Source: Turritopsis dohrnii (lineage: Eukaryota > Cnidaria > Hydrozoa > Anthoathecata > Oceaniidae). From it: a stretch of DNA of 64,000 bases. Shown piece after piece: positions 25,801 through 40,800 of the stretch. The DNA lies in the NCBI GenBank assembly GCA_027922465.2, contig BQMF02000099.1:930001-994000 (forward strand), given 5' to 3'. Both the position numbers and the translations under genes were made by a program. The notes under the pieces were generated by a model. The model saw only the letters and a list, made by a program, of their open reading frames with translations. It searched no databases and was not told the origin of the DNA. The first letter of the stretch is position 1. Each line of letters begins with the position of its first letter.

Positions 25801-28800
25801 CTTGGACGATAATTGCCAAGTATTGCCCAAATGCCCAATTTGGAAGCTGTATTAGTAAATTATGTGTTGATGTATCATGGTTTGAATGTATTACTTATTC
25901 ACACATTTTTCCATTTTGAAGATCGATTTTTTGATAGGTGTTCTTGTTAATGCAATGCGAAATGGTTATTGGATTATATTGGACGAGCTGAATTTAGCAC
26001 CTACAGATGTCTTAGAAGCTTTAAACAGAGTAAGTATTGGTTTGACTTGTTTTAGATTCAAAAATGTTATTAGACATAAACATTCAAAATCCTATTTTTA
26101 GTTGCTTGATGACAATCGAGAACTTTTTATCGCTGAGACACAGGAGACCGTAAAAGCCCATTCTAATTTCATGCTATTTGCTACACAAAACCCTCCTGGA
26201 CATTATGGAGGGAGAAAGGTGAAAACAGCTGTTATAATGATAATCAGTAGAACATCAAAAACTTAGGATCTTTGACAATTTTTCAATTAAAAATCTTGGA
26301 ATTCTGCAGTGTTGTCATTAAGATATAACTAGAGTACCAAATGTCTTTGTTTTAAAAAATGTTTTCTAAATTTGCTAATGGTGTGCTTTGATTTTTATTC
26401 AAAAGAATGATGTCCATATTTAAAAATATCAATATCAAAATTTTCTCGATATTATGAATATCAGACTTTTAGTTGACCATGAATAAGAATAACATTCATC
26501 CTTAGATATTGTCAAGAGCATTTCGAAATCGTTTTGTGGAGTTACATTTTGATGAAATACCTAGTAAAGAACTGGAAGAAATTCTTCATCAAAGATGTCA
26601 GTTACCGCTTTCTTACTGTAAGAAGTTTGTCAAAGTAATGTTTGACCTACAGGTAAAGGAATGTTTTCAATTTTCTGATACTGTTTGGCAGAAATTATAA
26701 GAATCTGTTGGATTTTTGGTAAGTTTTTATTAAAAATTATAGGTCAGACGATGCAAAACTGGGATTTTTGCAGGAAAACACAGTTTTATGACTCTAAGGG
26801 ATTTATTTCGTTGGGCAGAACGCTATCGGCTCTCAGACTCCACTGATACACTTTACGATTGGGAACAATGTATATGTGAAGATGGTAGGTCTCTATTTTT
26901 TTTTCATATCAGGGTTTAATCCAGAAATTGACATGGCTAGATACTAGTATCAATTTGGGAAATGTTTGAGCAAACTTCAGTCACCTAAGACTTGAGAATC
27001 AAAAGTTATAAAAAGTTTATATAAATATCAACTATTAATGAGCACTTGTTCTAAAATTAAATTCAATAATACCCTTATATTTATACTAACATCTTGGTTG
27101 GCACAATCGTCAAAAAGTTACTGTGATGAAGAGCATTTTTATTGAAATAGTGTTTATGTTTCTATAAAAATACACTCCTTCGCAATGATTTTTCAACAAG
27201 TTTGCCCACTGGTATGAGCAGTACACTCAAATAGAAAAGTCTAGTTAATTTTTACCTGAAAAGTGGCTTTAAAAGGGCTGCTCACAATTATACTTTGTAC
27301 ATAACTTGAGTTAATTTTCTATATTGAAATTCTGTGGTAATATTATAATCTTACTCTTAATTGTCAGGATTCATGCTGATTGGGGGTAGGTGCCGAAAGG
27401 AAGATGAAAGCCTTCTTATCAAGGCAGTTTTAGAGCAAAATTTTAAGAAGAAAATTGATGTGAAGACGTTGTTTGGTGGTGGTGCGTTATCCACAAAAAC
27501 TATATCAGAAAAGGTTAATACAAGCTCTATGAACTAATGTTTTTATAGAAGACTTTTATGAATCTTCAAGATATTTTAATGAAAGTAATTGAATTGAATA
27601 TTACATTCAGATTATGAACTTGAACATTGAGGAATTTCATCATGTTGTCTGGACTGAGAATATGAGAAGGCTTGCTGTGTTGACTGGAAGAGCTCTGCAT
27701 TATGGTGAACCAGTTCTTCTTGTTGGTGAAACTGGGTGATTTTTTGTCTATTAATTCATCATTTTTTCACGCTTTCATAACCTCCAAGTATTTTAGAAAT
27801 CTCTTATCGTGTATATATTCCAATTCATTTTATTCACATTGTTTATCGTTACTTTTAAGGTGTGGGAAAACAACAATATCCCAGTTGTATGCTTCTGTAA
27901 ATGCAATGAAACTTTATGCAGTGAATTGTCACATGCATACTGAGTCTGCAGATTTCCTTGGTGGATTGCGTCCTGTGCGATCGAAAGTAAGTGCTGTGAC
28001 TTAGTCTTCTTTAAGCTCATTGGTTTGTAGAATTAAGAACAAATAGTTTGTTTATTGTGCTTACTTTTTTTATTAAAAGGATTCTGATGACCAGAAACTT
28101 TTTGAATGGTGTGATGGACCACTGATCAATGCAATGCAAGAGGGCGAGATGTTTTTGATTGATGAAATCTCACTAGCTGACGACTCCGTTTTGGAAAGAT
28201 TGAATAGTGTTTTGGAAACTGACAGGCTTTTAGTTTTGTCTGAAAAAGGTGGAATTGAAGGACAAGATGGAAGTATTGACATTATCAGAGCTGCGAAATC
28301 CTTTCGTTTGATTGCTACAATGAACCCTGGTGGTGATTATGGCAAGAAAGAAGTAACCATCTATCATTTTCTCTCATAACAATAAGTAGTTTTTAAAGCC
28401 TGTGTTTTGATTTATTCTTTTGTTTACTACAAGATTATTACTGAATTTCTCATTTTGTGCAACACATCTACATAATTTATATTCTTTTAAATTTGTTTTT
28501 AGTTAAGTGTTGTTTTGTTGTAGCTATCTGACATAAAGATATCTTGTACAAACGTAAACCAATATGTTTTTCAATTTTGTTTAATTTCTAGCTTTCTCCT
28601 GCTTTGCGTAATCGATTCACAGAAATATGGTGCTCCCCTTCTGATAGTTATGAAGATTTGAAGAAAATTATTGAACACAACATAAAACCTGGAATAAGAT
28701 TAACAAATTTTTCTGAAAGTCAAAATGAAGGTATAATTTCTTTTACGATGAAAAATAAAAACACACTACTGAGCCAACCATACATACCGTATAATCGATT

Positions 28801-31800
28801 ATTTTTGCAGGTTCTGGATTTGGAAGAGCAATTGTTTTATTTCTTCATTGGTTTAAAAATACAGAGATTGGGAGTAGGTAAGTTATGTCATAAATATATT
28901 GATAAAAGCATTGTTCAGAAGTTCCAGAAATTTTAAAAGAAGAGGGGATAAAATAAATGGATAATGAGTGTCTTTTTTCATAGATTTACAATAAGTATTC
29001 GTGATATTCTTTCCTGGATTCACTTTATTAATAATGTTGTGAATCATAACAAAGATGTGGAAATGGATGGCGTCAACTATACTATTTCTGCTGAAGAAGC
29101 GTACATCCATGGTGCTTGTCTTGTTTTTATCGACTCGATTGGTTCTGGAAACTATTCACAAGTTATTGGAGCAAGTGTTGAGCATATTAAGGGGAAATGC
29201 ATTGATTTTCTTTGTAAGCAAGTCGGGAAATTTAACTCAATACTCCCAGAGAGTTATGTGTTGACAGAAGATACATTTGGAGTATTGCCGTTTCATATTT
29301 CGAAAGGTAGACTATTGTTGTTATTCAACTCTCAACTCAATTTGGTTCAATATGTAAGATACATTATTACCATTTTACAGGAACCTTAAACCACGTAGCA
29401 AATGCTTCCTATAGTTTCCATGCCAAAACTACTTTAAGAAATGCATTACATTTACTGAGAGGATTACAACTACCAAGACCAATTCTGTTGGAAGGATCAC
29501 CAGGAGTTGGAAAAACTAGCCTGGTCATGGCTGTTGCAAGAATGTCAGGAAATGCAATCACAAGAATTAACCTTTCTGAAGAAACAGTATAGTGATTTTT
29601 GTGTTTATTTTGCTAATGTTTTGTTGATATTATCAATATTGTTGTCTGTGAAAACACATTTCTTTTTGTTCATAAGGATGTTTCAGATTTGTTTGGTGCT
29701 GATCTTCCTGTAGAAGGAGCTGAAGGTGGAATGTTTGCATGGCGAGATGGACCATTACTTAAAGCCCTGAAAGCAGGGCATTGGGTAGTTTTTGATGAGG
29801 TCAGAACAAGGAGCTGATTCTCTCTCTTAATTGTTTGTTTGAAAAGAGTAGAATAAATGTAAATGTGTCCTGACATAACATTTTGTACGATTGTTTAGTT
29901 AAATCTTGCATCACAATCTGTTCTGGAAGGTTTGAATGCTTGTTTTGACCACCGAGCTGAGGTAAAGTACTTCACCACAAATGATCATCCAGAAATTGAT
30001 GAATTTCATTTATGATTGTGAATTTAGTTTTTATGGTGACAACTTAAAACAATAAAATTCTTTATTAATTTTTATTTGGTTGGGTTTTTAAGACAAGAAT
30101 TTTTAAGCGCATGTAAAAATTCTTGTCTTAAAAACTCAACCAAACAAAAGTTAATAAACAATGGAAAGACAAACATACAAACATTTTATAAAATAAAATT
30201 CTAGTATATGAATTCTATTGTTTTTCTATTTTATAAAAAATTTTGTGGTCTGTCAAACCATACTTGCTGTAGATGTAGATGCCCTTGAAAGTTTGTCTTA
30301 AATAACAACGTTTGACTTGTCATAAATGGTTGTTGTTCTTTTATTTCCACACACTAATTTTTTTAAACATCTGAAAGCTACATAGTTTTTGCTATTATGT
30401 TCACTTTTGGCTGGACACTCAAAATTTTAGATCTTTGTTCCTGAATTGAATAAGTCATTTCAAGTGAAGAAGAACACAAAGCTGTTTGCTTGCCAAAATC
30501 CATTACATGAAGGTGGAGGAAGGAAAGGTTTACCAAAATCTTTTCTCAATAGATTTACTAAGGTTTGTCATTTTAAATACAGTAGGATGTCCTTGTTGAT
30601 GAAACCATGTAACTTGCAAATCAATACTGTCGTTGAATGCACATCATATAACTTTTAAGTTGATGTCTACTAGGTTTATGTTGATGCAATGGTTGAAGAA
30701 GATTTTCATGTCATCATTCAGTCTTCATTCCCAGACCTCTCCAAAGATATTATTAGCAAGATGGTTGTTTTTAACACAATGGTATGTTATGATACAGCTA
30801 CACAATGTTTAAAAATAAATATGTTTTGGTAATAAACCTACCACATTTCTCTGTAGCTTGACAAAGGAATAAAGCGAGGAGACTTGGGAAGAGTGGGGTC
30901 GCCATGGGAATTTAATGTACGAGACTTAATGAGATGGTGTGAGCTGCTTCAAGAGAACAAGGTTATTTCCAAAAATGATTCTTGTTACTACTATTTTCAT
31001 GTTCGATACTGACGTTTTGTGTTTTTTTCGTGCAGTCATTGCAACCTGGTGATTTTATTCATTTGCTTTATAAAGATCGGATGAGAACTCTTGATGATAA
31101 ACAAAAGGTGAGCTATCCCAATCACTTGGTTTTATGAAAATTCTCTACAACTATTTTGCGGTTGTTGTCATGTGTTGTAACGGTTTGGGTCAAGTGTTTG
31201 TGATTTATAATGAAGCCTTCATAAGAATGTCACACATTTAGCAAAAAAATATTGTAGTCTAAGTACACACACACTATCATGAAAAACATGAAAAACATGA
31301 CATGAAAAAAAAGAAAGTAACACCCTTTGTTCTTAAGACACAGTTTTAGTGTTCTTACAACCTTAATCAGTGTCATTTTGAATATTTTTGAGTTGTCAAT
31401 TTTGTACGTATTTACAGTCAATCTAAATTACAAAAATGCTGAGTTTGACTTCATTCAGGTTGAAGCTGTATACAGAAAGATATTTTTGGATGATGGATTT
31501 TCAGGAAGATACAAAACAAGACTTTGTAAATTTTCTATCAATTCAAAAACTTTATCTGTAATTATATTTATTTTTTGTTTTGTTTTGAATTTCTCTCTCT
31601 CTCTCTCTCTGTTGATGATAACACGAGAAGTTTTTGGGTATTTTTATTTACAAGTAAATATAGTATAGCTGTTGTAGTAACCAGTTTGAATGTATTGTTT
31701 CTTCGTGATGATTTGGTTTGGAAATTGTTCAGATTGGGTATGCTAAGCTAGAAAGATGTGAAGATGTCTCAGCTAAAAACGAGATCAAAAAAAATTATCA

Positions 31801-34800
31801 GTTGCTACGTTCGCAATTACCTTGCTTGGAATCTGTTATGAAATGCATTGAAATGAAGTGGCTAACTATACTTGTACGTTTTTTTTTTAATTCCTAAAAT
31901 GTATGTGTTTCGTTACTGATAGCAATTAAATTTTGCTGAGTATCATAGGTTGGATCTGAGTGCTGTGGCAAAAACTCTATGCTGCACGTTTTGGCTAACC
32001 TAAGTGGACACCAGTTAGATGTTCTTTCTATGAACAGCGCAATGGATACATCTGATTTTATTGGAGGTTACGAACAGGTTCTGTTCTATTTTGTTTCCTT
32101 TTTATCGCTAAACTAAATAACATTTCGAAATTACATACACACTATCATTCTAAATTTTTGTTCAGATGGACATCACAAATATGATAAAAGATTTATATGA
32201 CGAATTTGTGAGTATACTTAATAACTTAATCAAAGACTACTTGCGATTGGAGAAAACTGAACTGGTTTCATCACTTGTAAACATCAAGAAAAGGTTGCAT
32301 GTTGAAGGTAATAAAGCTTTTTAAAAATAGACGACAAATTTAAGTTTTCTGGAAAAACCGTTTTACTGGTGCTTTTTTGTGTCCAATGTTCCAGAGAGCT
32401 TTCCAGTTTTGGATGATCTGCAGAAGGTTGAATCTCTTCTGCTTGATGCTGAAAAGGCAATTGGAGACATGCTTCCGTTGAGTAAGTTAACATTTTATTT
32501 TTTCCCAATCTGTGAATAATAATTGCTGAAAATCTGTTGCAAGAGAAGGATTTGTGAAAGTCAAAAAAGGTCAAATTTCTAGTAGATCCTGTAAAGGAAA
32601 TGCTGCTTGATCTAAAAGAGCAATGCAAAAAGAGGAAAAAAGGACAGTTTCAATGGTTTGATGGTGTTTTGGTGAATGCTTTGAAAAAAGGGAATTGGCT
32701 CCTTATTGAGAATGTCAATTATTGCAGGTACTATAATAATTTGATGTATTCTCCTAATACCTCAACTAGAAATTATTAAAATTATTATGACAAATTTTTC
32801 GAATGTTTCTGGTGTTTGCTAACATTTGTTTTGTCAGAATTTTGGCTGGTTCAAATTTTTCATAAAACTTTGTTGCTTATAGCTCTTCAATGCTTGACAG
32901 ACTAAATGGACTATTGGAACCAAATGGTGTTTTGACCTTAGATGAACGGGGTGTTGTGAATGGAGAGATACTCAAAGTTAAGGCACATGATGAGTTTAGG
33001 TAGGTGCAAGCTTTGTCGTTGTTAAGTTCTCTTATCACAAACTCGATGATAATGCAACTTTTTGAATAACAGTTATAATATGACCTTTTACTTATACACC
33101 AACAAAGTATTTTTGCATGGAATAAAACATGAAATTTAGTTCCAGTTAAACGTATATTATTAATGTTAAGAGATTCTATAATTACATGTTTCCACGTCAT
33201 CTTCTATTGTTTGTATCAATTTTCAGCCGTATGAGATCTTTTATCTTGTTCATCTCAGCTATGAATGCATCATCTGCATTTTGAGTTTCTGTTCTGTTCA
33301 TCATTTTCTTTTTAAGAATTTTTTTTTGTATCATATCCATTCCTAATCCAATCGAAATAGCACTTAATGTGGCTATCAGAACAACTTGTACCAGGGATTT
33401 GGAAAACATTTCTGGAACACTTTCATAATAAATCGTATTAAGGACTAGATGTCGCTTAAACTTCTCAACAGCAGGTTGAAGAACATCATCCCTCTTCGTT
33501 TTTACAGCACATTCTAAAATCTTTTGGTGTGATTTTGTTATCAATAATGACACATCAAGATTGGCAGGAATCGTGTAAACACTTTGTAATGGAGTTTTCC
33601 TTGTATGAAATGAATCCTGAATCCAAGAGGCTACTTCAGCATTCATAACACCAGCATATACATCATTATGACCAATTTTATCTAGAAGTTCTTCATATGT
33701 ATCAGCAAGGCTAGAAGAAATATTATAATCTCTCTCCAAAATGGCTTGCTCATATGAATCTCGTAATACGGCAACTTTTTTGCTAAATATATCAAGATCA
33801 GACACTCCTAATACTGTTGCCGTGACAGTGCCTGTAATGATACAAGTCATTGTTAAACCTGCATACATCCAAATAATAGTCAAAAATTTTGATGTTAGTG
33901 TTCTGGGCACTATATCCCCATAACCTACTGTTGTCATAGTGATAATACTCCACCATATTCCTGTCCATGCTCCACGAAGATATGTACCTTGAAATTCGTC
34001 ATTAGAATTTCCTTCGATCATCCATATCAGAATTCCGAAACAAATTGAAATCATTAGTGCCAACAGTAGTATTTCTCGACAAATTATTATGCCTTTCACA
34101 AACTTTGCAGAGAGGGCTACTTCCCTGCGTGGAACTATAACAGCCATTTGTTTAACTGTCCAAAGTTTGAATGGCAGCACAGACCGATTTTTGTAGAATT
34201 CGTTTGTGTATTTGGTAAATTTGATCTTGGGAAACCATAAAGCCTTCTCTTTCATGACACCTAACAGCTGACCTTGTCCATACTTTACCGCTGATTCAAG
34301 AAGTTTTTCGAATTTAGCTTGTGTTGACATATTTGCTTTGTATGTAATGAGTTTGTCTGGCCAATCATAGTTGCAATAATTGTCCATGTTCTTGAAGACC
34401 TCTGGTAGGATCCCATCCACTTGACTTCCTTCGTTAATGTATATGTAAGGTTTTAAGTTCCAAAAAACTACCTCACACAGATAGTTATCTCCACACAGCA
34501 AAAACGGAAAAAGTGTACATATCAGGATTATTTTGAACATTTTCTTTATCTAAATGAAATTTAAGAAGTGACATGGTTAGTGACATCAGTGTCTCGTAAA
34601 ATAATACTAAGTAACAGTGTCGTTCAGTTTGTCAGTAAAGGTGCAAACACATATTGGAAGTAAGAATTAAGACTATAGGTTGATTGAAATCTTAGCAACA
34701 TTCAAATAACTATGAAAGTGACTGTTTGATTAGAGAAACAATATCATACCCAAAGAATGAGTATTGTACATTAATTTATTAGATTTTACGTTATCAATTT

Positions 34801-37800
34801 TTACAAAATTGTTAAAATGGACGTAATATAAAGCAAAAAAGCTTTACTTTATTGTCCAATTTCAAGCTTGAGCTGTTCTATTTCGTTCATAACTAGTGAT
34901 GCAGATATGAATTGTTTTGTCTTTTCTTTTTGTTTACAATTTGTCTTTGATACAACATATGACTTCAAAAGACTGCCAAGTATGAAAGCTGCTGTTACCC
35001 CAAGTAAAACTTGTATTCCAGTATTTGATCGAAAAAGTTCTGATAGCTCATAATAGTATATTTTGTCTATTTTACAATATCTTTGATTTTCCGACCAACT
35101 TTTTTCGAAAGTATACAGAAACATCTCATAACGAGCGCATGACATGTAGTTTTGGAGCTGGTGGGGTAAGTTTCTTGGAGTCAGGACTGATACAATTTGG
35201 TTGGACATTATTTCATCTATAATTCTTAACGGTGCCCAATTGTTATTATCTCGAATTTCGTGCTGCATTGCTGCAGCCACATCTGAGTTTATAAGAGCAC
35301 TTACAGCAATGCCACGCCGCACAGCATCAATAACATCAGCATAGCTATCTTGGATGTATAAGCTTACATCGAATTGGTCAGATGCAACTTTGGCTTCCAT
35401 TGAATTTCTCAGAACTGATACAACTTGATTGTTTGGTTTCAAGTTGTCATTATCTGCTACATCTTTGGTAATGATTGAAGTTATTACTGCAGCTGTTATT
35501 AATCCAACGAAAATCCAGATTATTGTAAAAATTTGAGAAACAAACATACGTGGCGATATGTCTCCATATCCAACGGTAAAGAAAGTTACGAAACTAAGCC
35601 AAATAGATTGCATAGGACCTTCAAGGACAGATTTTGATATGTTCGGATTGTTATGTTTTTCAAAACTCCAGATAATAAAACCGATTCCGATCGATGTCAA
35701 GGCTGCTATCAGCATCACTTCTTTAGTGTTTTGTAAACCTAGCCAAATTTTATACATCAATGTAATTTTGTAGCGTGGCACGATTATTGCAATTTTTTTT
35801 GATGTAAAAAAGTGATAGTGCAGATGTGTACTTATGTTCTTCTGCTCTGCTGAAATGATTGGTGCCCAAATCGTACAATCTGAATTATTGGACTGCAGGG
35901 AGTAGTTCTTTCGTATTTCTGTTAGCTGCCTTTGTGTTTTAGCTACTTCTGTGTATTTGATTTGTATAGGATTTCTGCCTTGACAGTACAATAAACTGTA
36001 CTCCAATATATCTTTCAAAATTCCTTTATGACTGCCATTTTCGTTGTAAAGGAATGGTTTAAGCGGCCAGTATGCTACTCTAAGAGTGCTTTTTTGTTCA
36101 CTGCAAATCATTGTATACCAACATAATTCAACAAACAGGATTATCAGGAAAACTATAACTTTCATTCTGTACTAATGATGTTCTGAAGATTATCCCTAAA
36201 ATGTAAAAATAAACAAGAAAGAAAAATACATTTGCAATGTAGTTCAACGATCTTGAAATGAGTAACCAGAAAATTTGCTACTCTCAAGGTTTATCAGAGA
36301 TGTCTTGTGTGTTTTTACATTAAAGGGGAGGTGAAACTAATAGGTAATGTTTTTTTCTATTATTTATGCAGGTTGTTTTTGTCGATGGATCCTCATTACG
36401 GTGAAGTATCTCGTGCAATGAGGAATCGCGGTGTAGAAATATACATCCCATCTGAGGTTAGTCAATTTGTAAAATCATTTTAATGTATTAAAAGTTGTAC
36501 ATGTGAAAAGACCTTACTTAAAACACAGAATGATGGTATATCACTTGACATATTGGATACACAATTGTTATTGAAATCAAGAAACTTGCATTGCAAGAAT
36601 GTGATGGCTTCGCTCATAAACATAAGTTTAAAAAGCAGTCATCCAAAATGTAAGTTTTTTGGATGGTATGTTTTATGTTAATAAGATTCCGCCATGACAC
36701 CACTTCGTTATCGTTCTTAGTGAAGATTCAGGAGCTCCTCAAAGCAAGTGAGTTATGTAGCTGCCTTCATAACAATGGTCTTGCAGCTCAAGATGTAGTC
36801 ACGCAAGCATGTTCCTTAACATACTGTGGAAATAACAATGATGCTATTTCACACGAGGTACTGGTTTCATAACAAACATTTTGATATTCCCACAATACTC
36901 ACAACCTGTGTATGTTGTTCTCAATGACTTTTCATAGAAAATTGAATCTGATTTGGAATTACCACTGTACGATACAACTGACGCCATAAGCAAGTATTTC
37001 TTGCATGTACCCTCAATTGCTAACTACTTGCACACCCTTGATTTATCCTTGTGCCAACGAGACTGTATTCCTCTTCAACTTTCTTCAACTGAAACCATTA
37101 CTGGAAGCAGTTTACTTTACCTTGAGAAGTCAATTCTCAAAGGAATCCAACACAGATTTCTATATCTTCAAAGTCTGGGTATGACAAAAAATCTATCAAA
37201 CATTTTTGATGTGGAAAAAATTCTTCAAGAATCACTTGTGGCTGAACTGAAAGGTAAAGTCTAAACTGTTGCTTCATTCTTTTGATGAGCTGATTTTTTG
37301 CATAATCATAATCATCATCATTTTTTTATTGTAGATTTGGATATAACGCTACAAGAAGTGGTTTGCTCAGTATGTGTATTTTAAATTCATTCATATTGAT
37401 CAGACTCTTTTGCTGTTTTTCTTTCAATCTTTTCTTATTTCAGACAAAGGAAGTATATTCCTCAAAGGCAAAAAGGTTGGGATCGATTTAGTGTTGCAAT
37501 GGAAATAGCTTATCTATCTGGGAAAACTTACCAGACTTTTCTCTTTAGAATCTACTTCTGCATTATTCAAAGCTTATTTGGTTCTTTTGATCTTGATAAT
37601 ATTTCTAATAAAGAATCCATGTTATTCATCTCGAAATCATTTAGTGAAGGTACATGTGTTTAATTTTTTTATTTATGTTTTTAATTGTATTCTGTTGTAC
37701 TAATAGGTTTTTTTTATAATTTCTTATTAAAGAAAACGCTGTAGTTTTTTCTTAAATAATCCACTCTATTCCAACAAAATATTGATTGCTTTCCAGCAAA

Positions 37801-40800
37801 TATTGAGCAACTATTACTTAGATTATTTTATAATTTCAAAATTTTGATTAACTTTTTTAATAAATAATTTATGATAAAGTTACCTTAATTGTGTTGTTAT
37901 TTTTGTTTTTTGCTTTAGGGAGAATATCAAGCAGTCGTTTATGTCATCAATCTTTAATGTTCCTCTACAAGTTTTGTCTTGAGATTGTACGCCACAACTA
38001 TAACGTTTGCATGAATGTTGTGAATTTGAATTCTTCGCAAGTTTTTGCACAAGTGAGTCTTCATTATAAAAGATGGATATGTTCATTATAGGCTCTCATA
38101 GAAAAAATGAAAAAACAAACTGATTAATTGAATATACAGACCAACTATTCTGCTAATTATTTGCTTATTTCCATACGGTCGCCTTTTACCTAGGCAGCTT
38201 GTTATAGGCTTGGTAATACAACTATAATACAAATACAATATTTCAAGCATCCAAATTCATAAGCTTTATATTCACACACACTTACATAAACAGAGAAATT
38301 TAGAACACTAAAACTTAAACAAAATTGTGCAAATTTTTATCAGGAATCTTTCACTGACTAGTTCACACCATAACCTTCTGGAAATCCCAATAATGTTAAT
38401 TTTAATGTAACTCCTACTCCACTAGATAACAGATAACAAAAGTAGAGGTGATAGCTGGATGTAGTTTGATCTTCTTTCATCCTTTGTTTTATTATATTTC
38501 ATTTCCAATGAAAGCTATAAGAAAGTATCTTTGAAGAGACCTCAAAAACATTCATAATTAATACAAAAAAAATTATTGTCCTTAAAATTTGAAAAATAAT
38601 AATTATCATGGAATTTTAAGTTGTCTATAGGGAAATTTTAAAATTGAATCTAGGTCACAAAGCTAATTTTCAAATAATATATATTTAATAGCATGTTTAA
38701 ATACTTCTGAAATTAGTTTTAATTAGTTTGAGCTTTCAAAATTATAATTATTACAGTAAAGCAAACCCAGTCGAGCATTCTATTTTTAGAATTCTACATT
38801 TTCTAAATGAACACTTTGATGTTCTTCAACTTTATCCAATGCTTATCAAAACTTAGCATAACTTATAGCAAGATTTTTTTCTCATCTCACAGTTCATTGT
38901 AGTTCCATTGTTTATATCCTGCACGCTGCTTTTTATGAGAACCATTAAATTGTAACATAATACCGACTGTTCTTATTTTTGATCCCTTTCCCTGTTTCTA
39001 ATTGTTCCTATTTTGTCTTAAGGGGGGTTTACACGTAAAGATTTTTGTAATGTACATGTAAAGCAATAAAACACCTGCTTGAAACTTCCAATACAATAAA
39101 AAAACAAACGATTTAAGAAATACTTTTGCTACAAGTCTTGTTCTTGTTTCCATCTTGATGATTCCAATTTCGAATGTAACGAAGCAAATATATATTATGG
39201 ATGGTAGCCATTCAGTACTTACCTAATGTGAGTTTTAAGGCAGGCTGCAAGTCGTACCATAATTAGTATATTTTGAAAATTTTTTGTATAGGTGAAAAAA
39301 GAAACAATGCCACTAATATAGTATATTGAATATTGAATACTATATAGTATACTTCTAAACCATTTTATTGATAGCATGTGAGAGTAATTATGCGAGAATT
39401 CACTTCCTGAATTGTTCTTATGTTTTCAATAGAATTCATGCCCAGACTCTTCTTAATTTTTTAGAACGGTGATTTGAGCCTCAGGTTGTTCTCATTTAGT
39501 TCATATTCTGAGGCTTGCATTTTTATAAGCAAAAAAAGCATGTATTATGAAATTGCCATTGGTCAGTGTAAAGGAAACCTCGTGATTAATCTGCAAAACA
39601 ACAGGCTGTCAAGTGCATCAGTTGTTTTCATTTGTTTTCATTTTTTTTTTCTATGATGTCATTTCTTTCCTTTTTTTCACCAAAATTGTCATTTATTTAT
39701 ATTTATATGTCATTTATCAGTTTTAGTCGAAAGTAAGGAGTAAAAGATCAGAATGTGTTCCGTCATTTGTGTGGAACTTAACTTGAGTCAATAGTCATGT
39801 TTATGAAGTTAAAACTAATTCTTTCTTTTTAGTACTTGTAAATAGGATTAGTGTTGAAATAGTTAAAGTAAGATGGTGAAGTAGTAGTGTGATAGCTGGC
39901 TTGAAAGAGTGGAGTTAAGCCTATGTCTCGATGTAAAAGAAAGAACGATCAGTTTGTGTATTGTTTAATTGAATGTAATTGATGGTTAAGTGAATTAAAA
40001 GTTTATAGTCAAACAGCACTTAAACAGCACACAGAGAACCCCAAACATAAATCAATGTCTTACAATTGTTTTGGTAATAACATTTGGGAATTTACTGTCT
40101 CTGGCACTTCTGTCACTCCTGGACAAAGCCCATCCACCAAAACTGAAGTAATGAAATAGGCTGTTCTAAATGCAAGTCTTTCAGTAAAAGTTTCTGCAGA
40201 AGCAATGTGGGTACTGTGAGTTGTTGAGCGAGATTCAACATTACAGGACTGTGACAACTTCTCAGAGCTTCTGTAGTTTTCTCTAATCCTATGTTTTGCA
40301 AAGTGGTATAGCTCCATGACTTTCTAAGTGACATGACTTTCTAAGTGACATGACTTTCTACACTACTACAGGAAAGGATCCAAACTGTAATAGGATCCTA
40401 AAGAAAGTGTGCTACTGACAAATTATTCATGATGAGTTAGAAAAAGAAGTATAACTACTACTTCATGTTTTCTATATATGAGTTTCAGGAACATTTAGAT
40501 TATCTTTTCTTGTTGTTTGTCCAGTTTGTTAAAGGGTTTAGGGGAAAGGGTAAAATTGTACAGAAAGAGTTTAGTTGCCTTCTTCGGAACATTTTCACTA
40601 ACATAAATTTCAAATCTGAAATCTCGACATGACCCTGAAAATTGATTTTGATTTCTGATTGCTTTTCAATTCCTTGCTACCTGAATAATATTTACTTTAT
40701 CAAGAAGTGCCCTTCAGATGTTTCAGATTTACCAGGTTTCATGTGTTTAGTTTCATACTTTGTGCTAGTTAATCTTCATGCTATCGTTCATTACTTTTGT

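Larger units (their letters stand above)
22929..28877 (+). other. MDN1: MDN1 part 2: AAA3 and AAA4
   Basis: Exons 22929..23004, 23080..23348, 23430..23608, 25938..26029, 26102..26218, 26506..26652, 26743..26884, 27368..27513, 27611..27735, 27860..27986, 28080..28352, 28592..28730, 28811..28877. AAA3: GETSVGKTS and WIILDELN, separated by the 2.3-kb intron 11. AAA4: the P-loop GETGCGKTT is split by an intron (27735/27860), and Walker B is MFLIDEIS. Confidence 0.95.
28984..32999 (+). other. MDN1: MDN1 part 3: AAA5 and AAA6
   Basis: Exons 28984..29306, 29381..29586, 29677..29799, 29899..29961, 30431..30562, 30674..30781, 30857..30961, 31036..31107, 31459..31557, 31733..31873, 31949..32077, 32166..32307, 32395..32481, 32583..32727, 32883..32999. 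AAA5: GSPGVGKTS and WVVFDELN, both intact. AAA6: GSECCGKNS, where the P-loop Ser/Thr after Lys is Asn, and WLLIENVN, where the Walker B Asp is Glu. Confidence 0.94.

Noticed and set aside
28073..28282. Minus-strand frame opposite MDN1 AAA4
   Set aside because: It is the antisense shadow of exon 19, whose plus-strand translation matches midasin.
37444..37453. Acceptor CAG at 37441-37443 for MDN1 exon 42
   Set aside because: Starting at 37444 runs into a stop after about 15 codons in the required phase. The AG at 37452-37453 keeps the frame to exon 43, though this junction still needs transcript support.
40060..40334. Overlapping minus-strand frames of 73 and 85 codons in MDN1 intron 43
   Set aside because: Two different frames overlap, with no domain or splice context; likely chance.
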